From Corella eumyota (taxonomy: Eukaryota; Chordata; Ascidiacea; Phlebobranchia; Corellidae), in contig OY720103.1 in the NCBI GenBank assembly GCA_963082875.1, positions 4,650,001 through 4,714,000 on the forward strand: 64,000 nt of DNA, given 5' to 3'. A program made the translations under genes and the position numbers. Positions within the stretch are counted from its first letter, which is position 1, and every line of letters begins with the position of its first letter. Under the pieces are notes generated by a model. The model was not told the DNA's origin. It did no database searches and was given only the letters and a program-made list of their open reading frames with translations. Of this stretch, positions 21,501 through 40,382 are shown in pieces.

Positions 21501-24500
21501 ATATAAAAATATTTAACAGCGTTTTTATGAAGCTGTACTTAATGTAAAAAGCCTAAACATTAACTCTTACTTTTGTTACCTTGGTCCATTTTTAAGTAGC
21601 CTTAGCCAGTTTAAAAGATATTTATTGAGTTAGTACCATTAATAGCAACCTAATACAAGCCATGACATAAAATTAGTGAAAAACATATTGCAGTGATCCA
21701 AAGTATTTACGAGTTTACGCTCACCACCTTTAAAAATTATTGAAATAAAAATGTAATGTTGGTTTACCTCTGACATAAACTTGTCTTCTTTTGCCAAATC
21801 TCCCATTCCGTCGCTGTGTTTCGAATACATACTCTTCATTTCTGGTTCAGGACAAAATCTTTTGTAAATAAACAAAAATTAAACGTCAGTCCCTTTTTTA
21901 ATTGTACTTTGCTTCAATAAATTAACAATTCTGGTGAAACTAACATGTCTGAAGTTTGTTATCCAAACCAAAAAATATCTAGGCTACTTACTTGATAAGA
22001 GCCGATACTTGCTCGGTGGTAATTCCACCGTCTTCTTCTTTAAGAATTGACAGATGTTTGACCAATTCATCGCCTCTCAGTTTGAAACCGGCCATAAAGA
22101 TTCCGAGATTCTGAGCTGTCCTTCTGTCCAAGTAACTTTCCCCTGCTTTCTTCTTTTTTGGTGTATTGTCAGCGGTAGGTAACACCATTACTAAGGTTAA
22201 AAAGGTTTATAATTTGTTCAAGGAATTGATTATGTATGTTAATGTAGCTAACTCCTTTTTTTAGCCTGTAATAATCGAACCTAGGACCTTATGTTGCGAT
22301 TGCCAAATCTTTAATTTTCCTAGCCACGCTTTCTATATACACTCACACTAACCTTTCAAGTTTTGTGTAAATTTCTCTACCACGCCTTGGTTTAATATAT
22401 TTATTTTTTTCAGTGCTTAGTTACCTCTAGTCGGAGTAGGGTTTTCTGAATTACTGAATTTTGATTCTTTTGTGACTTGAAACATTTCGACGAGTTCCTT
22501 TTGATCGATATTAATTTTAAAGTTTTCTGCGTTCTTCCACATACTTTTAGCAATCTACAAATAAAACAATTAGTTAAACCATTAGCACTTATGGCATTTT
22601 GGTGGCTAAAAATTTCTACTGCTTAAAATATATCAACTTCTTTTATTTTTTTACTTTTTTATCTTACCAGATGCTTCGGAACAATTGTCCAGTGAATCGG
22701 CCTCATCGGAGCAGTTGAGAGAGATTTAGTGTCCGCTCTGGATGGAAGTTGCGATAGAGGCGGGGGAGGAGGAATCCCGTTAAGACTTGGAGGCGGTAGA
22801 CTTAAGACGGGAGGAGGCGGAATGAAGGAAGGTGATATTGGAGTCGTGGGACTAGTGGGGACTTCGTTGGATTTTGCAACTCCTGGAGGCGGAGAGGGCA
22901 AGGATGGTTTTGACTCCGGCGACTGTAAACTGATAACCTCTTGCATCAATAAGCTTTGAATAGAAGCTACCGATTTTGTTGGAGAACTCTCTTCACTTTT
23001 CGCCTTTACGTCGTCTAAAGATTCGTAGGTAACTTCTATTGCTTCGTCCTTATTTTCAGGCGGCTTGGGCACGTATTGGATAACGATCGATTCTGCATCG
23101 CCATTTGCATCGCTAATTGCAACGCTGTAATCAATAGCGGGTTGTTTAGGGCCGATAACGTCAAGTAGCTGCGTATCAGGTCCTATTTTATCGTAGGTAT
23201 CTTCTGGAACAGGGTCTTGGTTTGTACTTGGAACCGAAAGACGCGTCCTGCCTTTGTTTCTTTTTGGACTTACTTTTGAATATATGACACCGGTTGATCG
23301 CCTTAGCCTAGGTTCTTCGTTAGAGTTGTCGTCAACCGATAGGTGATGGTTACCGTTATCTGACTTGACAAGAGATTTAAAGTCATCTGCAGTTGCATAC
23401 AAATCGTCTGCTTTATTTTTGACCCCGTTTGTTCCGATTTGTATTTCTTGGAGGGCTTTGTAGATAGAAGCGATTTTTTCGTCGACAAAGCTTGAATTAT
23501 TGTTGTTTGTTACTCCAAGGTTGGTTTTTAATTGGTGCAAGTCCTAAAATACAACAAAAATAAAATCAAAACACATTTAAAATATAAATAGGTCCAGCTT
23601 TTAAATAAGTAAAAACTAATTTTTCTACCTTGTATAGTAATGCAAATGCATCGGTCGGCGAGGTTACAAAAACGTCATCAATTTCCTCGCTCCTTCTCTT
23701 TTCCTCTTCGTTTTTCCCGTTTACCTCCTCCTCTTTGTAGTCTCGCCTGCAGCCTTCTTGTATTGCAGCTATCCAGTCATCCCTAATTTGGTGCAGAGAC
23801 CCAGAGGTAAATGAACCAGAATCGGGAATTCGAAATCTATGATTTAAAATGTAACTTTAATGTATATATTATATATTATGATAAAGTGAGTAAATGAATA
23901 AATGATTTTAAATAGTAAAGTTTAAGTTAGCTAATGTCACAAGATTAAAGCAGTAATTCGTTCTGCAAGAAACATGGCAAATTACCTAAAAATAACTTAA
24001 CTTTCAATAGAAAAATGACATGTTAAGAACTTAACTTACTAATAGGCTAATGATCAAAGAGCTAACGCATTAGGTGTCGTAAAATAAAATAGAAAACTTA
24101 AGACCAGGCAAGAAGTATATGAGTATTACTAGTATCTCAATGAACAAGCAATAAAACTGTTCTTCTGACATCAAGAATATATAAATTATAAATTGTATCT
24201 TTGAAAAGCTGTCTAACAAATTAGTATAAAGATTAGTATATACCTGTAACTTTCTTTGGTTGTTGCGACTGTAAAAGTATTATTGTCTTCTGTGTGAATA
24301 GCTACGCTGCCTGGGGAAAGATGAATGATATTTAAGGCTGCAGGCTGTTCTTCATCATCCGTTCTGTAGTAGGCTAGCTCACCAGATCGAATCACTACTT
24401 GACGTCTAAATGTAGAAAGGTTGTTTGTAACATAAAAAAATGTAAACATATTAGTATTTTTTTTTTTTGATACATCTTTATCCTCGATGTGGGAAGGTCG

Positions 24501-27500
24501 AATGCGCGACCTAAACATAGTGTAACATCAGTTACTCTGACCAAATCTCGAGTTGCCCGTGACACTTTGAGATATTATATAAAATATAATTGCCCGGTAA
24601 TTATACTGCTGATTAAGGGCTGGCTCAGCAGGAGTTTATACCGTTTATAGAGTCTTACTCAGGGGCGCTACGGCAGAAGAGCAGTGGGGATTGAACCCAC
24701 GACCTCATGTGTGGTGTAACATGTGTTCTTATCACCACATCACGCTACCGGTATTATTGGTAAGAATAGAACCTAGAAATTTAAAGTTAGTACTTACCTA
24801 TTCCAGTTAATGGCTGATATAATCTCCTTTTTCTTTTCCAATATACCTTCCTTGATAACCCGGAAACTGAAATTCAACTTTTCACACGGGTCAAAACTTT
24901 CCCCACGTCCTTCACAATTATTTTGTTCGTTGATAACGTTTAACAACCGCAGCAACTAAAAAAATTACTTAAGACTTTAGAAACCCAGATTTTGACAGAA
25001 ATTAATTTTACATATCACCCCTTAAACTTGTTAAGTTAATTGATGTTAATAAAGATACACCATACTTTAATTTAGAATTTTCTATAAAGTCTTACATTTA
25101 TTACACTTTTATATATAACAATCGAATGGTTCTTGTTTAAAACGTTGCAAGTTAGAAAACAACATCACTAACCTTTGTTTTATCGTCTAGGTTTTCAGCC
25201 AGAATTTCAACATCCTGACTGCTGTCGTCAAAATTAATAAACACCCTTTTTCCATCCTAACACAGTTTAAATAAAATTACTTAAAGAAACAACATTTTCT
25301 ACGCAGTACCACAAAAAAAATTTTAAATTTTAAATGTAACGCGATTCGAACGAAAGACCTCGTGTACAGAAACCCAAACTCATAACAAGTATACCCATAG
25401 GGTTAAAAAAATTTATCTTATTATTTTTAGGCAAGTTTGTATATATTTTTATTAGATAAAAGAGGTTTGGTGCATGTATTGAGCTATCCGTAAACGCCAG
25501 ACTCAAGGGTAAATAGTGTGTGCTGGTGCTGCTTAAACCCGAAACCTTTCGGCCTATAATTCAACTTTGGCCATTAAAGTTAAAAACATTTTTTTCCATA
25601 TCACCTTAAGGTGATAGGTTTTATATTTTTTATTGGGGAATGGTGTGCTGTTATGACCTGTTTTTAAGCTATCCGAAAACGCCGGGCTCAAGGGCGAATA
25701 GTGTGACGTTGGTGCGGCTCGAACCCAAAACCTTTCGGCCCGTAGTTCGACGCCATGACCGGTTCGCCACACTACCGGACTACTGAAGTTAAAAACAAAT
25801 TAAAAATTGTCCTACCTGACCGTTAGCTCCACTAAGCGACGAAAATTGGTAACTTTTAGTGATGTTGCCTCGATGAATAAAGTAAATGAATTTTGCATCG
25901 AAATCAATCTAAAAGGTTAACCAACTCATTAAAAGTTAAATGTCACAAAATTTCAATCTAAAAAAGTTGTATAGTTTAAAGCTTGTAGAAAATTGTATAT
26001 AGGCCTATAAAAATAACTGTGTTGAAAATATAGCCTAATAAAATTACTCACTTGTAAAATCCGTTTTTGCGGTTGCTTAAGCTTGTTAAACTTGTAGATT
26101 AAGAAGTTGTATGTTTTCTTGTTACGCAAGTCAAGGTCAGAAAAACTTTTGCTTGTTAAGTTTTCTTCGGAATTTGACAGTGACTAAATATAATGTTGGG
26201 TTTTAAAGCATATATAAAATTTAAACAATACAATTTCGCTTTGGTTAAGTTTTAAAAGCAGTTTTTATGTGAATAAAATTTGCTATAAAATTACATTATA
26301 TTGGATTTTGTGTTTTTCCCAAATTTAGCCCTTCTTTATTTGGTTTTCTATGTAAGTATTTTGAGAAAGGCGTTTACAATATAAACTCCTGCCAAGCCAA
26401 AAACTAAAATGATTTGTATAAAAATTTGGAAATACCCAACAAGTCAATAATATCTAAAACTGCCAAAGTTAATTTGGGTACCAAATGTTATCCTGTGTTT
26501 AGGCTGCGAAGTCAGCCTTTTCACATCAAGTGAACATACATATTAGAATATGCGACTTGCACTTATTTGTAGTTAAACCATATTTGCCAAGTAAATACTA
26601 CAAGTACTGCGTTTTGTAAATTAAATATTAAAAAAATTCAATATCTCACTCTCGGAGACTTCGTTAGATTTTCCCTTGTATTCTTCTTATTTAAAAAATT
26701 CTTCAAAATGTTGGTTGGATTAATAAAGTTGTAATTTGCCATCGTTTTCTAGATTTCAAATAAATAAAACAAACTTAAATATACAAACATTCATATTTTA
26801 TCTTTGATATAAACAGCTAACGAAGTCTTAAAACGTAGAGTAATTAACATTGCCTCGACTAAAATGCTTAAACAAAAATGATACTGTAAAGTGCATAATA
26901 CTTTCTACCGCCTTATGCAGTCTGATTAACGAATTTTAATTGCCCACTTATATTTTAGTATTTATTATTGTTTCGTTTATTATTTTTGTGACGTAGTTTC
27001 TGCGAACTTTAAAAAAGGTTTCTTTTTTACATAGTAATTTGAAAAGCGTATTGAGCTAAACCCGAAATGTATAAAGGTTGTCACACCTGCCTTGCAATAA
27101 ATTACTTTCCTTTTAAACACAAAGCGTTGCGTTCAACTTTGGCAATTTAAAAGGCCGTAAAATTATACAACTTTGTAATAAACTTGTTAAATATAAACTT
27201 TGTATTATCACCTATAAAAATTCACAACAAATTTAACTTTATTTAATATTTAACAAAATGAGGTCTTGGGTTTGATTTTCACTTCTCTCATGCTGAAGCA
27301 CCCTTGAGTAAGGCACTATAAATGGGATAAACTTTAGCTGAGCCAATACTTTATCAGCAGTTTAATTAATTATCGGGCAGTCTTAATCTATAATATTCCA
27401 AACTGCCAAAGTAAACTCGAGACTGGGTCGGGGTAACTAATGTTCCTCCATGTTTAGGTCGTGAAGTCGACCATCCCACATCAAGAATTAATGAATATAA

Positions 27501-27749
27501 AAAAAAAATTAAATATAAATAACTTACCCTTGGACCGTCCGTTTCGTTTATGACGCCATAGTCAGAATTACGTCGGATGACGTCATCGGATTTGATGACG
27601 TCAGAAGGCGTTGATTTTTTAAGATCGTTGATTCTCGTCTCCTTCCAAGTCACAGCCTCGTCGATTGTCATCACATTGTTTTTGACCTGTTGCATCAACC
27701 AAATCTGCTCATCGTTGCTCATTGTTAGACCTCGGGGTGAAGCCGCCAT
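18592..27749 (-). CDS. Formin with PH domain (PHCF class), 18 coding exons
   Basis: Formins nucleate and elongate unbranched actin filaments. Exons, in transcript order: 27749-27528, 26748-26650, 26183-26052, 25908-25816, 25256-25173, 24955-24798, 24405-24244, 23836-23629, 23543-22668, 22554-22425, 22190-21992, 21858-21768, 21464-21378, 20970-20818, 20729-20600, 20202-20170, 19458-19355, 18777-18592; together 1048 residues. Residues 245-350 form a PH domain (KEGILEKKK...DDWIAAIQ). A charged linker follows, then an FH1 with SFIPPPP, SLPPPS and GIPPPPPL near 620-655. FH2 runs from about 662 (MRPIHWTIVP) to the C-terminus, with FANAINSGNTKGTTKG and KLTLLHVV. The PH-FH1-FH2 order fits the pleckstrin-homology formins known from invertebrates. 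No DAD is obvious. The exon 15 donor is inferred: T/GTAGGT keeps the frame, whereas the nearby AG/GTTTTA does not. Confidence 0.93.
18826..19150 (+). mobile_element. SINE family A in formin intron 17
   Basis: Antisense to the formin. Has the B box GGTTCAATCCCC, GTAGCGCCCTTGAGTAAGGC, CTCGAGACTGGGT and the tail ATCGAGGATAAAGATAT followed by an AAATA-type repeat. Confidence 0.85.
19787..19990. repeat. Four copies of a CTGCTCTGGTTCAACATCTTGTG motif (one inverted)
   Basis: In formin intron 16. The first copy is inverted (CACAAGATGGTGAACCAGAG); three direct copies follow at about 60-bp intervals, near 19840, 19900 and 19960. The first two could pair as a hairpin. Spacers between copies are not conserved. 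Confidence 0.75.
20352..20512 (-). mobile_element. SINE family B in formin intron 15
   Basis: A second tRNA-derived family: in reverse it has a B box GGTTCAAGCC, CGCCCGGCGTTTACGG-type body and an AAAACCTATC end. Other copies lie at 25440, 25600, 42940 and 52424, all in minus orientation. Confidence 0.65.
24464..24753 (-). mobile_element. SINE family A in formin intron 6
   Basis: Near-complete copy in the sense of the formin transcript, from tail (GATACATCTTTATCCTCG) to tRNA-like head (CACGCTACCGG), with GGGGATTGAACCCACGACC as the reversed B box. Confidence 0.88.
25440..25556 (-). mobile_element. SINE family B, truncated, formin intron 4
   Basis: Contains GAGCTATCCGTAAACGCC, CTTAAACCCGAAACCTTTC. 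Lies just upstream of a fuller copy. Confidence 0.6.
25600..25788 (-). mobile_element. SINE family B, fullest copy, formin intron 4
   Basis: Reversed, it reads from GTCCGGTAGTGTGGCGAACC through the B box GGTTCGAGCC, CGCCCTTGAGCCCGGCG to AAACCTATCACCTT. The 72-residue frame over it is spurious. Confidence 0.75.
26365..26525 (+). mobile_element. Decayed SINE family A fragment, formin intron 2
   Basis: Recognisable pieces: TATAAACTCCTGCCAAGCC, CTAAAACTGCCAAAG, CAAATGTTATCCTGTGTT and GAAGTCAGCC in the right order, without a head. Confidence 0.5.
27255..27500 (+). mobile_element. SINE family A, head-truncated, formin intron 1
   Basis: Starts at the B-box region (GAGGTCTTGGGTTTGATT) and runs through CACCCTTGAGTAAGGCAC, CTCGAGACTGGGTCGGGG and GTCGACCATCCCACATC. 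Confidence 0.8.
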
Positions 27750-30700
27750 TGTTACTGTTTTTGTTGTAGATTGTTATTGTTTGGTATTGTTATTGTATTA
27801 CAAATTTTGTCATCGAAAACTGATTGTTTTTTTTTGCTAAAACACTAATCGCTATCTGTAAATTTTAAAAACAACTCTTTTTAAATTTAAATTTAAATCT
27901 AAAAACAAATAAAATTAGTACATGCTGTAGCACCACAAACTTAAACTGTAATAATATAATTTAACAGCGTTCTAACGCAATATTGAATACACATTACCCT
28001 TTGCTTTTCTGAAAACATTACAATAAAATCCAACGTGATTTATTACTGCCAAATGCATGATAAATAAACAGCTCAAAACATATCGCTTTGCTGTTTATTC
28101 AGTCGTAAAAACTTGAAAAAAAAAATTTTTATATTTAGAAAATTATATAGCTACATGCTATCTAGCCTGTATTTGTATACTGCGACGTAAAATGACAGGT
28201 TTGCAATATTGTAATCGCTTTCCTAGGAAAGTTAACGCAAACAAAAACGTGCAATAACTTTCGCTTTGGAACAAAACGTCAGCAAGGCTTTGATTTTCCC
28301 AAAAATGAAAGCAGTTTTTAATATTTATATTGCAAAACGTGAAAGGCTAAAATGAAAATTTCTATTTTTAGTAACAGAGAGCTACATAAATATTTTAAAT
28401 GAAGTTTTAAAGTTGCTACTTAATTTAAATACATTTAAGTAATATCTTTAAATGCCACAGCCAACATTAGAATCTTTACTTAAAAACAAGTCAAATATAT
28501 ATATATACACTAAAACTAATTCTTATTTTTAACAAATATTTTTCGTACCATTTTATTTTCAAGTGCGCCCATTAAAATGTAAATATAGTCTCAACAAAAT
28601 CCCCTTAAACAAATAAAAAGGGAACGAACACGCCAACTAAGCCAGCCTTTGATACAGGTTTGTTCAGCAATATCTTTTACAAAAGCTAGTGATAGTAAAG
28701 TCAAATACAAATTAACATAATACTAAGGTTTAAACGGCGTTACTTGAATATTTGATTCTGAGCGAGTACATTTAATTTCCTGTTAATTAAGCCCACGTTC
28801 TACTGTTTTAAATCTATTATGGTTCTTGTTTTTGTATATGCACATGCATAAATACAATTGAGGTACAAGGAAGTATAAAAATATCGAAGTTTTGTTATCA
28901 TAAGCCTTTAAAATGCATCTCTATTGATACGCATCTGTTATATTATACGTTTATTGCAATTTGTAAAAAAACTGCATAAAAGCTTGACTCATAGCAACAT
29001 TTGCTGTAACAAAATGTAAGATTTAAAAATGGATTAGGAGGGTTTGTAAAATTAAACCCCTTAAATTTTAAAAATTTTATCTCATATTGGTAAAACTCTT
29101 ACAAAAAAATTGTAGAGTACACCATACGATTTAAATACATTCCTCACTAAAACTTTTTTTAAAAACATAAATGCTTTAATTTTTGCTTAAATATTATTAT
29201 TAAGTTATTTTATTACTCTCCTAAATCTAATTTTTTTTTAATTCATATTCTTTTAACGTTGCGCGCAACTACACTTAATTAACACAAGTGTTGTGAATTA
29301 TTAACTATATACACATACCTTTATCTAATGTACATATACTACATAAACACAAATATCTTAACCTCACAAGCGGTGCACTGATTAGTTTTTAATAGATTCC
29401 TGTTTTTGATAAAATTAAAGTACACTAATAACAAACGGACCCATTCAACAACTGTTACTATTGATTTAACTTTAAAAAAATGCAAAATTTTACTCCCACG
29501 AGGCTACCAAAGTGTTCTGTTATCGATTGCAAAAAATTTCAAGACACCAAAGATACTATTGTGTTAGCAATTTTTGTTTGTATAACTTTGTAAAAAAAAT
29601 TAGTAATAGTCCAAGTAGAAAAGGGCTTTATACTGGCACAATTAAAAACGCCTTACTAATTAGCACAACCAATTGTATAACGTTATAGTAGCCCATAGTG
29701 CAACACATCTTTTTAAAATTTTAAACAATTAATAATGAAAATTACTTTTTGTGCTCAGATCTGTGCTTAGATCATATAACTTATACTTCACAATTTTCTT
29801 ATTTACAATGCAACTTTACAATGCGACAAAATTTGACTTCGAAACTTTACAATGCGACAAAATTTGACTTCTTCGAATCGATCTCCAATTGTCAAAATCA
29901 TTTCCGAAATTTATGACTATTTAAAAATCTAAAAGGTGAACGAGTGGAAGTTGTCGACAATTAAGAGCTTTATCAGCCAATCACAAAATAGATTTAAGTA
30001 CAGAAAACTGCCAAAACTAAGCATTTACATTTTATGCATAACCCTATACCCACAAACATAATTAAAAATTGCATCAAGAGTATATTGTTCTTTCGAGTAA
30101 AACTAATAAATTTAAAATTAAACACATGTATTAGGCACTAATAATTACACACATAAATTATGTATTTATCCTTGTTTTACCCAAATACTATACCTAATGC
30201 TATATAAGCTGCATGATATAAAGTACTAGTACACTAAACAGCCCACTCAATTGTAATAGCACAAACATTTTCGTCGAGTTAATCAAAACCGCTAAAAAAA
30301 CAAACCTTTAACTATAAATAAACACTTACATAACATAGCATTATTTCTGAAACAAAATTAATACGTTTTTTTTGTTTAAAAACGTATATTAGTGCTATTT
30401 CATATTTTTATTGCCATATAATGCTTGTTATAATGAACTAATGACGTAGTAGCTTCGCATTTATTTATGTTTTTACAATACATATCCTGTTTTGAGTGTA
30501 AAACGTAAGAAAATATTTACTTCTATGTTTAACGTATACCCTTTATTAAAATTGTAATATATAGCTAAAACAGTTTTAAATACCTCGTCTTTTTATATGT
30601 CTGCAATTTAAAAAGCTTAGTATTTTTTATCATTCTTATTTTTAAACGTTTCTACTAAAATCAATAAAGAATTTAAATCCTTTGTAGTTTATGGAAACGA

Positions 30701-32148
30701 ATTCTTAAACTTAACATTTTTTGTCATTTTTTTATACTTTGTTTTACTCTAACCCGATACGTATACTTAATATTTATATATCTTAACCCTTACCTTAACT
30801 CTATAAACATTAGATATCTAATAATGGTCTAATAGTATTTAATAATTTCAACAATAAATCCATATTGTTCTTATTTCTTACGACCCAAAGTTTTTTATAA
30901 AAAACCCTTGACATATTATTAACATCACGTAAAAATCAATATACAAATTCTGTTTTATCGTATTCTGCTAAAACGTATATATCACAGGCGCAAAGGTAAA
31001 CTAAACATAGCTCTGTGACTAACATTAACCCATTAAAAACATAAAAAAAACTAGAAAAAATAAAACAGTCTAATATAGCAGGTTGCCGTTTTATATACAA
31101 GCCTATTTAATAATTTAAACCTTGTTTTTATTCTGCCAAATCGAAGGTTATGTGAAATGAAGGCATTTTAATTCTTGTTTTACAAAAAAGGCCTAATACA
31201 ACGCGTGGTTTATGTAAAAAAATTCAGCTTCCCCGTTTAATTATTAATGCTTAGACGTCTGGTGCATTACGATTGCAAATTTAGCCTTATGCTTAAAAAA
31301 CAAGAATGACGTAATGTTTTGGACTACAAAACAGAAAACCGCTAATGCAAAAGAAATTATTTTCTAAAACATCCTCATAAAAGCTTACTTTATATTTTAA
31401 CCTCTCAATATATTTTAAAGCTGTTTAAAAACCTAGCATACATGTACCTTATCTACAAATATATGTTGTGTATGCCTGAAATATAAACTACTGTAGCCAC
31501 AACGAATTTTATGTGTAATCTAATTTGTGGTGATGAAGACCAATTAGTCTTAAACCAAAACTACATTTGCGACGCCCTTTTTTACTATGCATAGATTACT
31601 TCCTAAATGGGGTGGTATTGCTATAATTACAACCCGCAAAAGAAGTAGTGTGAAGCCAACTATAATAAAGTTTGCAAATACTACATCTGAATGTATTATA
31701 TCCGCTTAAACTTTTAACTGGGAAATAAACGTGATTTTGAGTGGGAAGAATACTATACTACTTTAAAAATATAAAAGGACCATGCTTACTTTACAGTTTG
31801 TGTAAAGTATAAGAATAAAGCTTATTTTCAAACTTAGTGCCGTAAAATTAATAAGATGTGAGAGCCGTTAAAGTAACAAGAAGATGGGTTAAAAAAAATG
31901 TTGTTGGGCAACAAAAATTTGATTTACCCCGTCACTTACAGAACTAACCTTTATAAGGTTCATTTTTTATTATTTTATATATTTTGTTCATTTTTTATTA
32001 TTTTATATATTACAGTTATACACTGACCTTATAGTGTCTTAAAATAATGCAAAAATTAACATACCTTTAATGTATATATCTGCATACTGAACAAATTTGC
32101 AATGGGCGGTTCAATCTGATGTTTCCTACTAGCTGTTGAAGTAGTTGT
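27750..32148. other. Gene-poor stretch upstream of the formin
   Basis: Should contain the formin promoter just above 27749. Otherwise AT-rich with no exon I can support. Two short tandem duplications: ACTTTACAATGCGACAAAAT twice near 29810-29870, and GTTCATTTTTTATTATTTTA twice near 31965-32012. Confidence 0.45.
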
Positions 32149-32760
32149 TTACTTATGGGGAACAAAAAGCTCTTCTCCGTTAGCGTTTTTTGACTTTGGA
32201 CTTGCGTTTCTTTCCACAGAAACAAATAATATGTTCTTATGGCCAGTTAAATTTGCTGTTGTGATATATAAGTCCATTCCCGGTAGGCTAAGAGCTTACA
32301 TATTTGTTGTCCTTGTTTGTTTATATAAATGCGATAACTAGCTAAGCTTTTTAGTTCGTTGAAAAAAAGATATTGCTTGCAAAGTTTGTGTCCTTTAGCC
32401 TCAAAGATACTGATGTGCTTGCAGTCATTTTAAAGTTTGGTTTAGTCTTACCATCATTTTCTTTGTAAAAACTAGTTGACGTAGCTCGACCTTGAGGCCT
32501 TTATCAATGATATTGTACAGAATGGTATTTTCAACTTTTAGTTTCATTTTTTGACGCCGCTCGTCAAACTGACACAGCAATATCATTTATAGCAAATCTC
32601 ATACATCTAGTTGCGATATATCAAAGTTCAGGTCTCCAGAAAATGTTTTTGATAATACGTGACTTTCTGTTGCAATACTTTTAGAGAAGAAAAGACTTCA
32701 ATAGAAGCAATAACTTTAATGAAAACTTTTGCATTGCTTATTTAAATATGGCCTAAAAAC
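32149..32760 (-). pseudogene. Decayed coding relict, family not recognised
   Basis: Several minus-strand stretches read like protein but not in one frame. 32568-32452 gives FDERRQKMKLKVENTI...KKMM between a CAG and a GTAAGA; 32417-32247 gives HISIFEAKGHKLC...YISQQQI; 32296-32149 gives SLPGMDLYITTANLTGHK...FVPHK. Upstream, to about 32760, are further pieces such as SGDLNFDISQLDV. Codon-like base use and length make pure chance unlikely. It may be a broken host gene or an old element; no motif settles which. The 66-residue frame at 32815-33015 could belong to the same relict. Confidence 0.4.
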
Positions 32761-33554
32761 AATACAATATTATAATATAGCACAAACCTCAAAAAGTTGG
32801 TGTTACTACTTTTCTTAGGTAAGCTTTTTGTATATTTTCACAAGCAATGTACTGTATTTACTATATCGCTCATTTAAATCTACATTCATTAACAATAAAA
32901 CTAGTACATACTCTACAACGTTTAAATTTGATCTACCACAAAGAACTAGCCATCGCTCTTTACCCAAAAGCAATATTTGCGCGTCTTTAATTAACTGTTG
33001 AAGCACAATCAGCAATCACCGCCTGCTTAAGGCAAGCGCTTTAGAAGTGTTAAATGCACGCTATTACCAAAACACAAGCAATGTATTATATTAAATTCTG
33101 GCCCAAATGTCACAATAATATTTATCTATTATTAGATGTATAGTGGGTACTGCGTTGGGGGTATATATATTTCAAAGGATCATAATTCAACAAAGCACTA
33201 AAGCACATACGATAATCGTAATACAGTCTATTATATTTTACAAAACATTTTGAACAAGATATAACAAACAAATAAATAACAATGCAAGTAGCAAACCGAA
33301 TTCCAACGCTTAAAAAACGTTTTATATAGAAGTAGATACTTTATATATATATATATATAGAAGTAAAATATAAACGTTTCCTATAAGCCATTAATATGAT
33401 GTTACATTTTCAATGTCTTGACGGCACTTCTTGATACTTAATTCAAGATATTAATTTAATAAAGTTTGCAAGAAAATGTATCAATTTTTTGCCTTTGTCG
33501 CTTGGTGTACATTTGATAACATTACGTGCACTGGATCACGAAGCATTTATGTGT

Positions 33555-33590
33555 TTACGTGACTTAGTCACGTGCTAAACACGTGTTTTT
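33555..33590. promoter_or_regulatory. Nested CACGTG/TGACTTAGTCA palindrome beyond the junctophilin stop
   Basis: Contains ACGTGACTTAGTCACGTG and then ACACGTGT. As DNA it offers E-box and AP-1/MARE-like cores; as RNA from the junctophilin strand it would form a small hairpin in the 3' UTR, 23-58 bases past the stop. Confidence 0.3.
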
Positions 33591-33612
33591 TTCGAATCAA
33601 TTTGAGCGAATC

Positions 33613-40252
<6,640 letters not shown>

Positions 40253-40382
40253 CTTGAACGACTGGCCTAATTAGGTAATCGTCACTTTTTCGCAAACAGA
40301 TTTTGCCCAGCAACAGCAGGCGAGCGCGGATCTCAGACCTGTCAACAATTGCAAATCGAGTTGGCCTGTTCTTTTGATCGAT
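40253..40382 (-). other. Candidate spliced exon, coding-like or 5' UTR of junctophilin
   Basis: 130 bases bounded by TTTTACAG and AAG/GTGAGA on the minus strand, GC-richer than its surroundings and open throughout in one frame: IDQKNRPTRFAIVDRSEIRA followed by RLLLLGKICLRKSDDYLIRP. I do not recognise the protein. Joined to the acceptor near 39100, the frame would soon end, so if it belongs to junctophilin it would be 5' UTR. It could equally be one exon of an unseen gene. Confidence 0.35.

Noticed and set aside
22729-22959. Plus-strand glycine-rich open frame
   Set aside because: It is the antisense of the formin FH1 proline codons; the minus strand has the spliced, in-frame gene.
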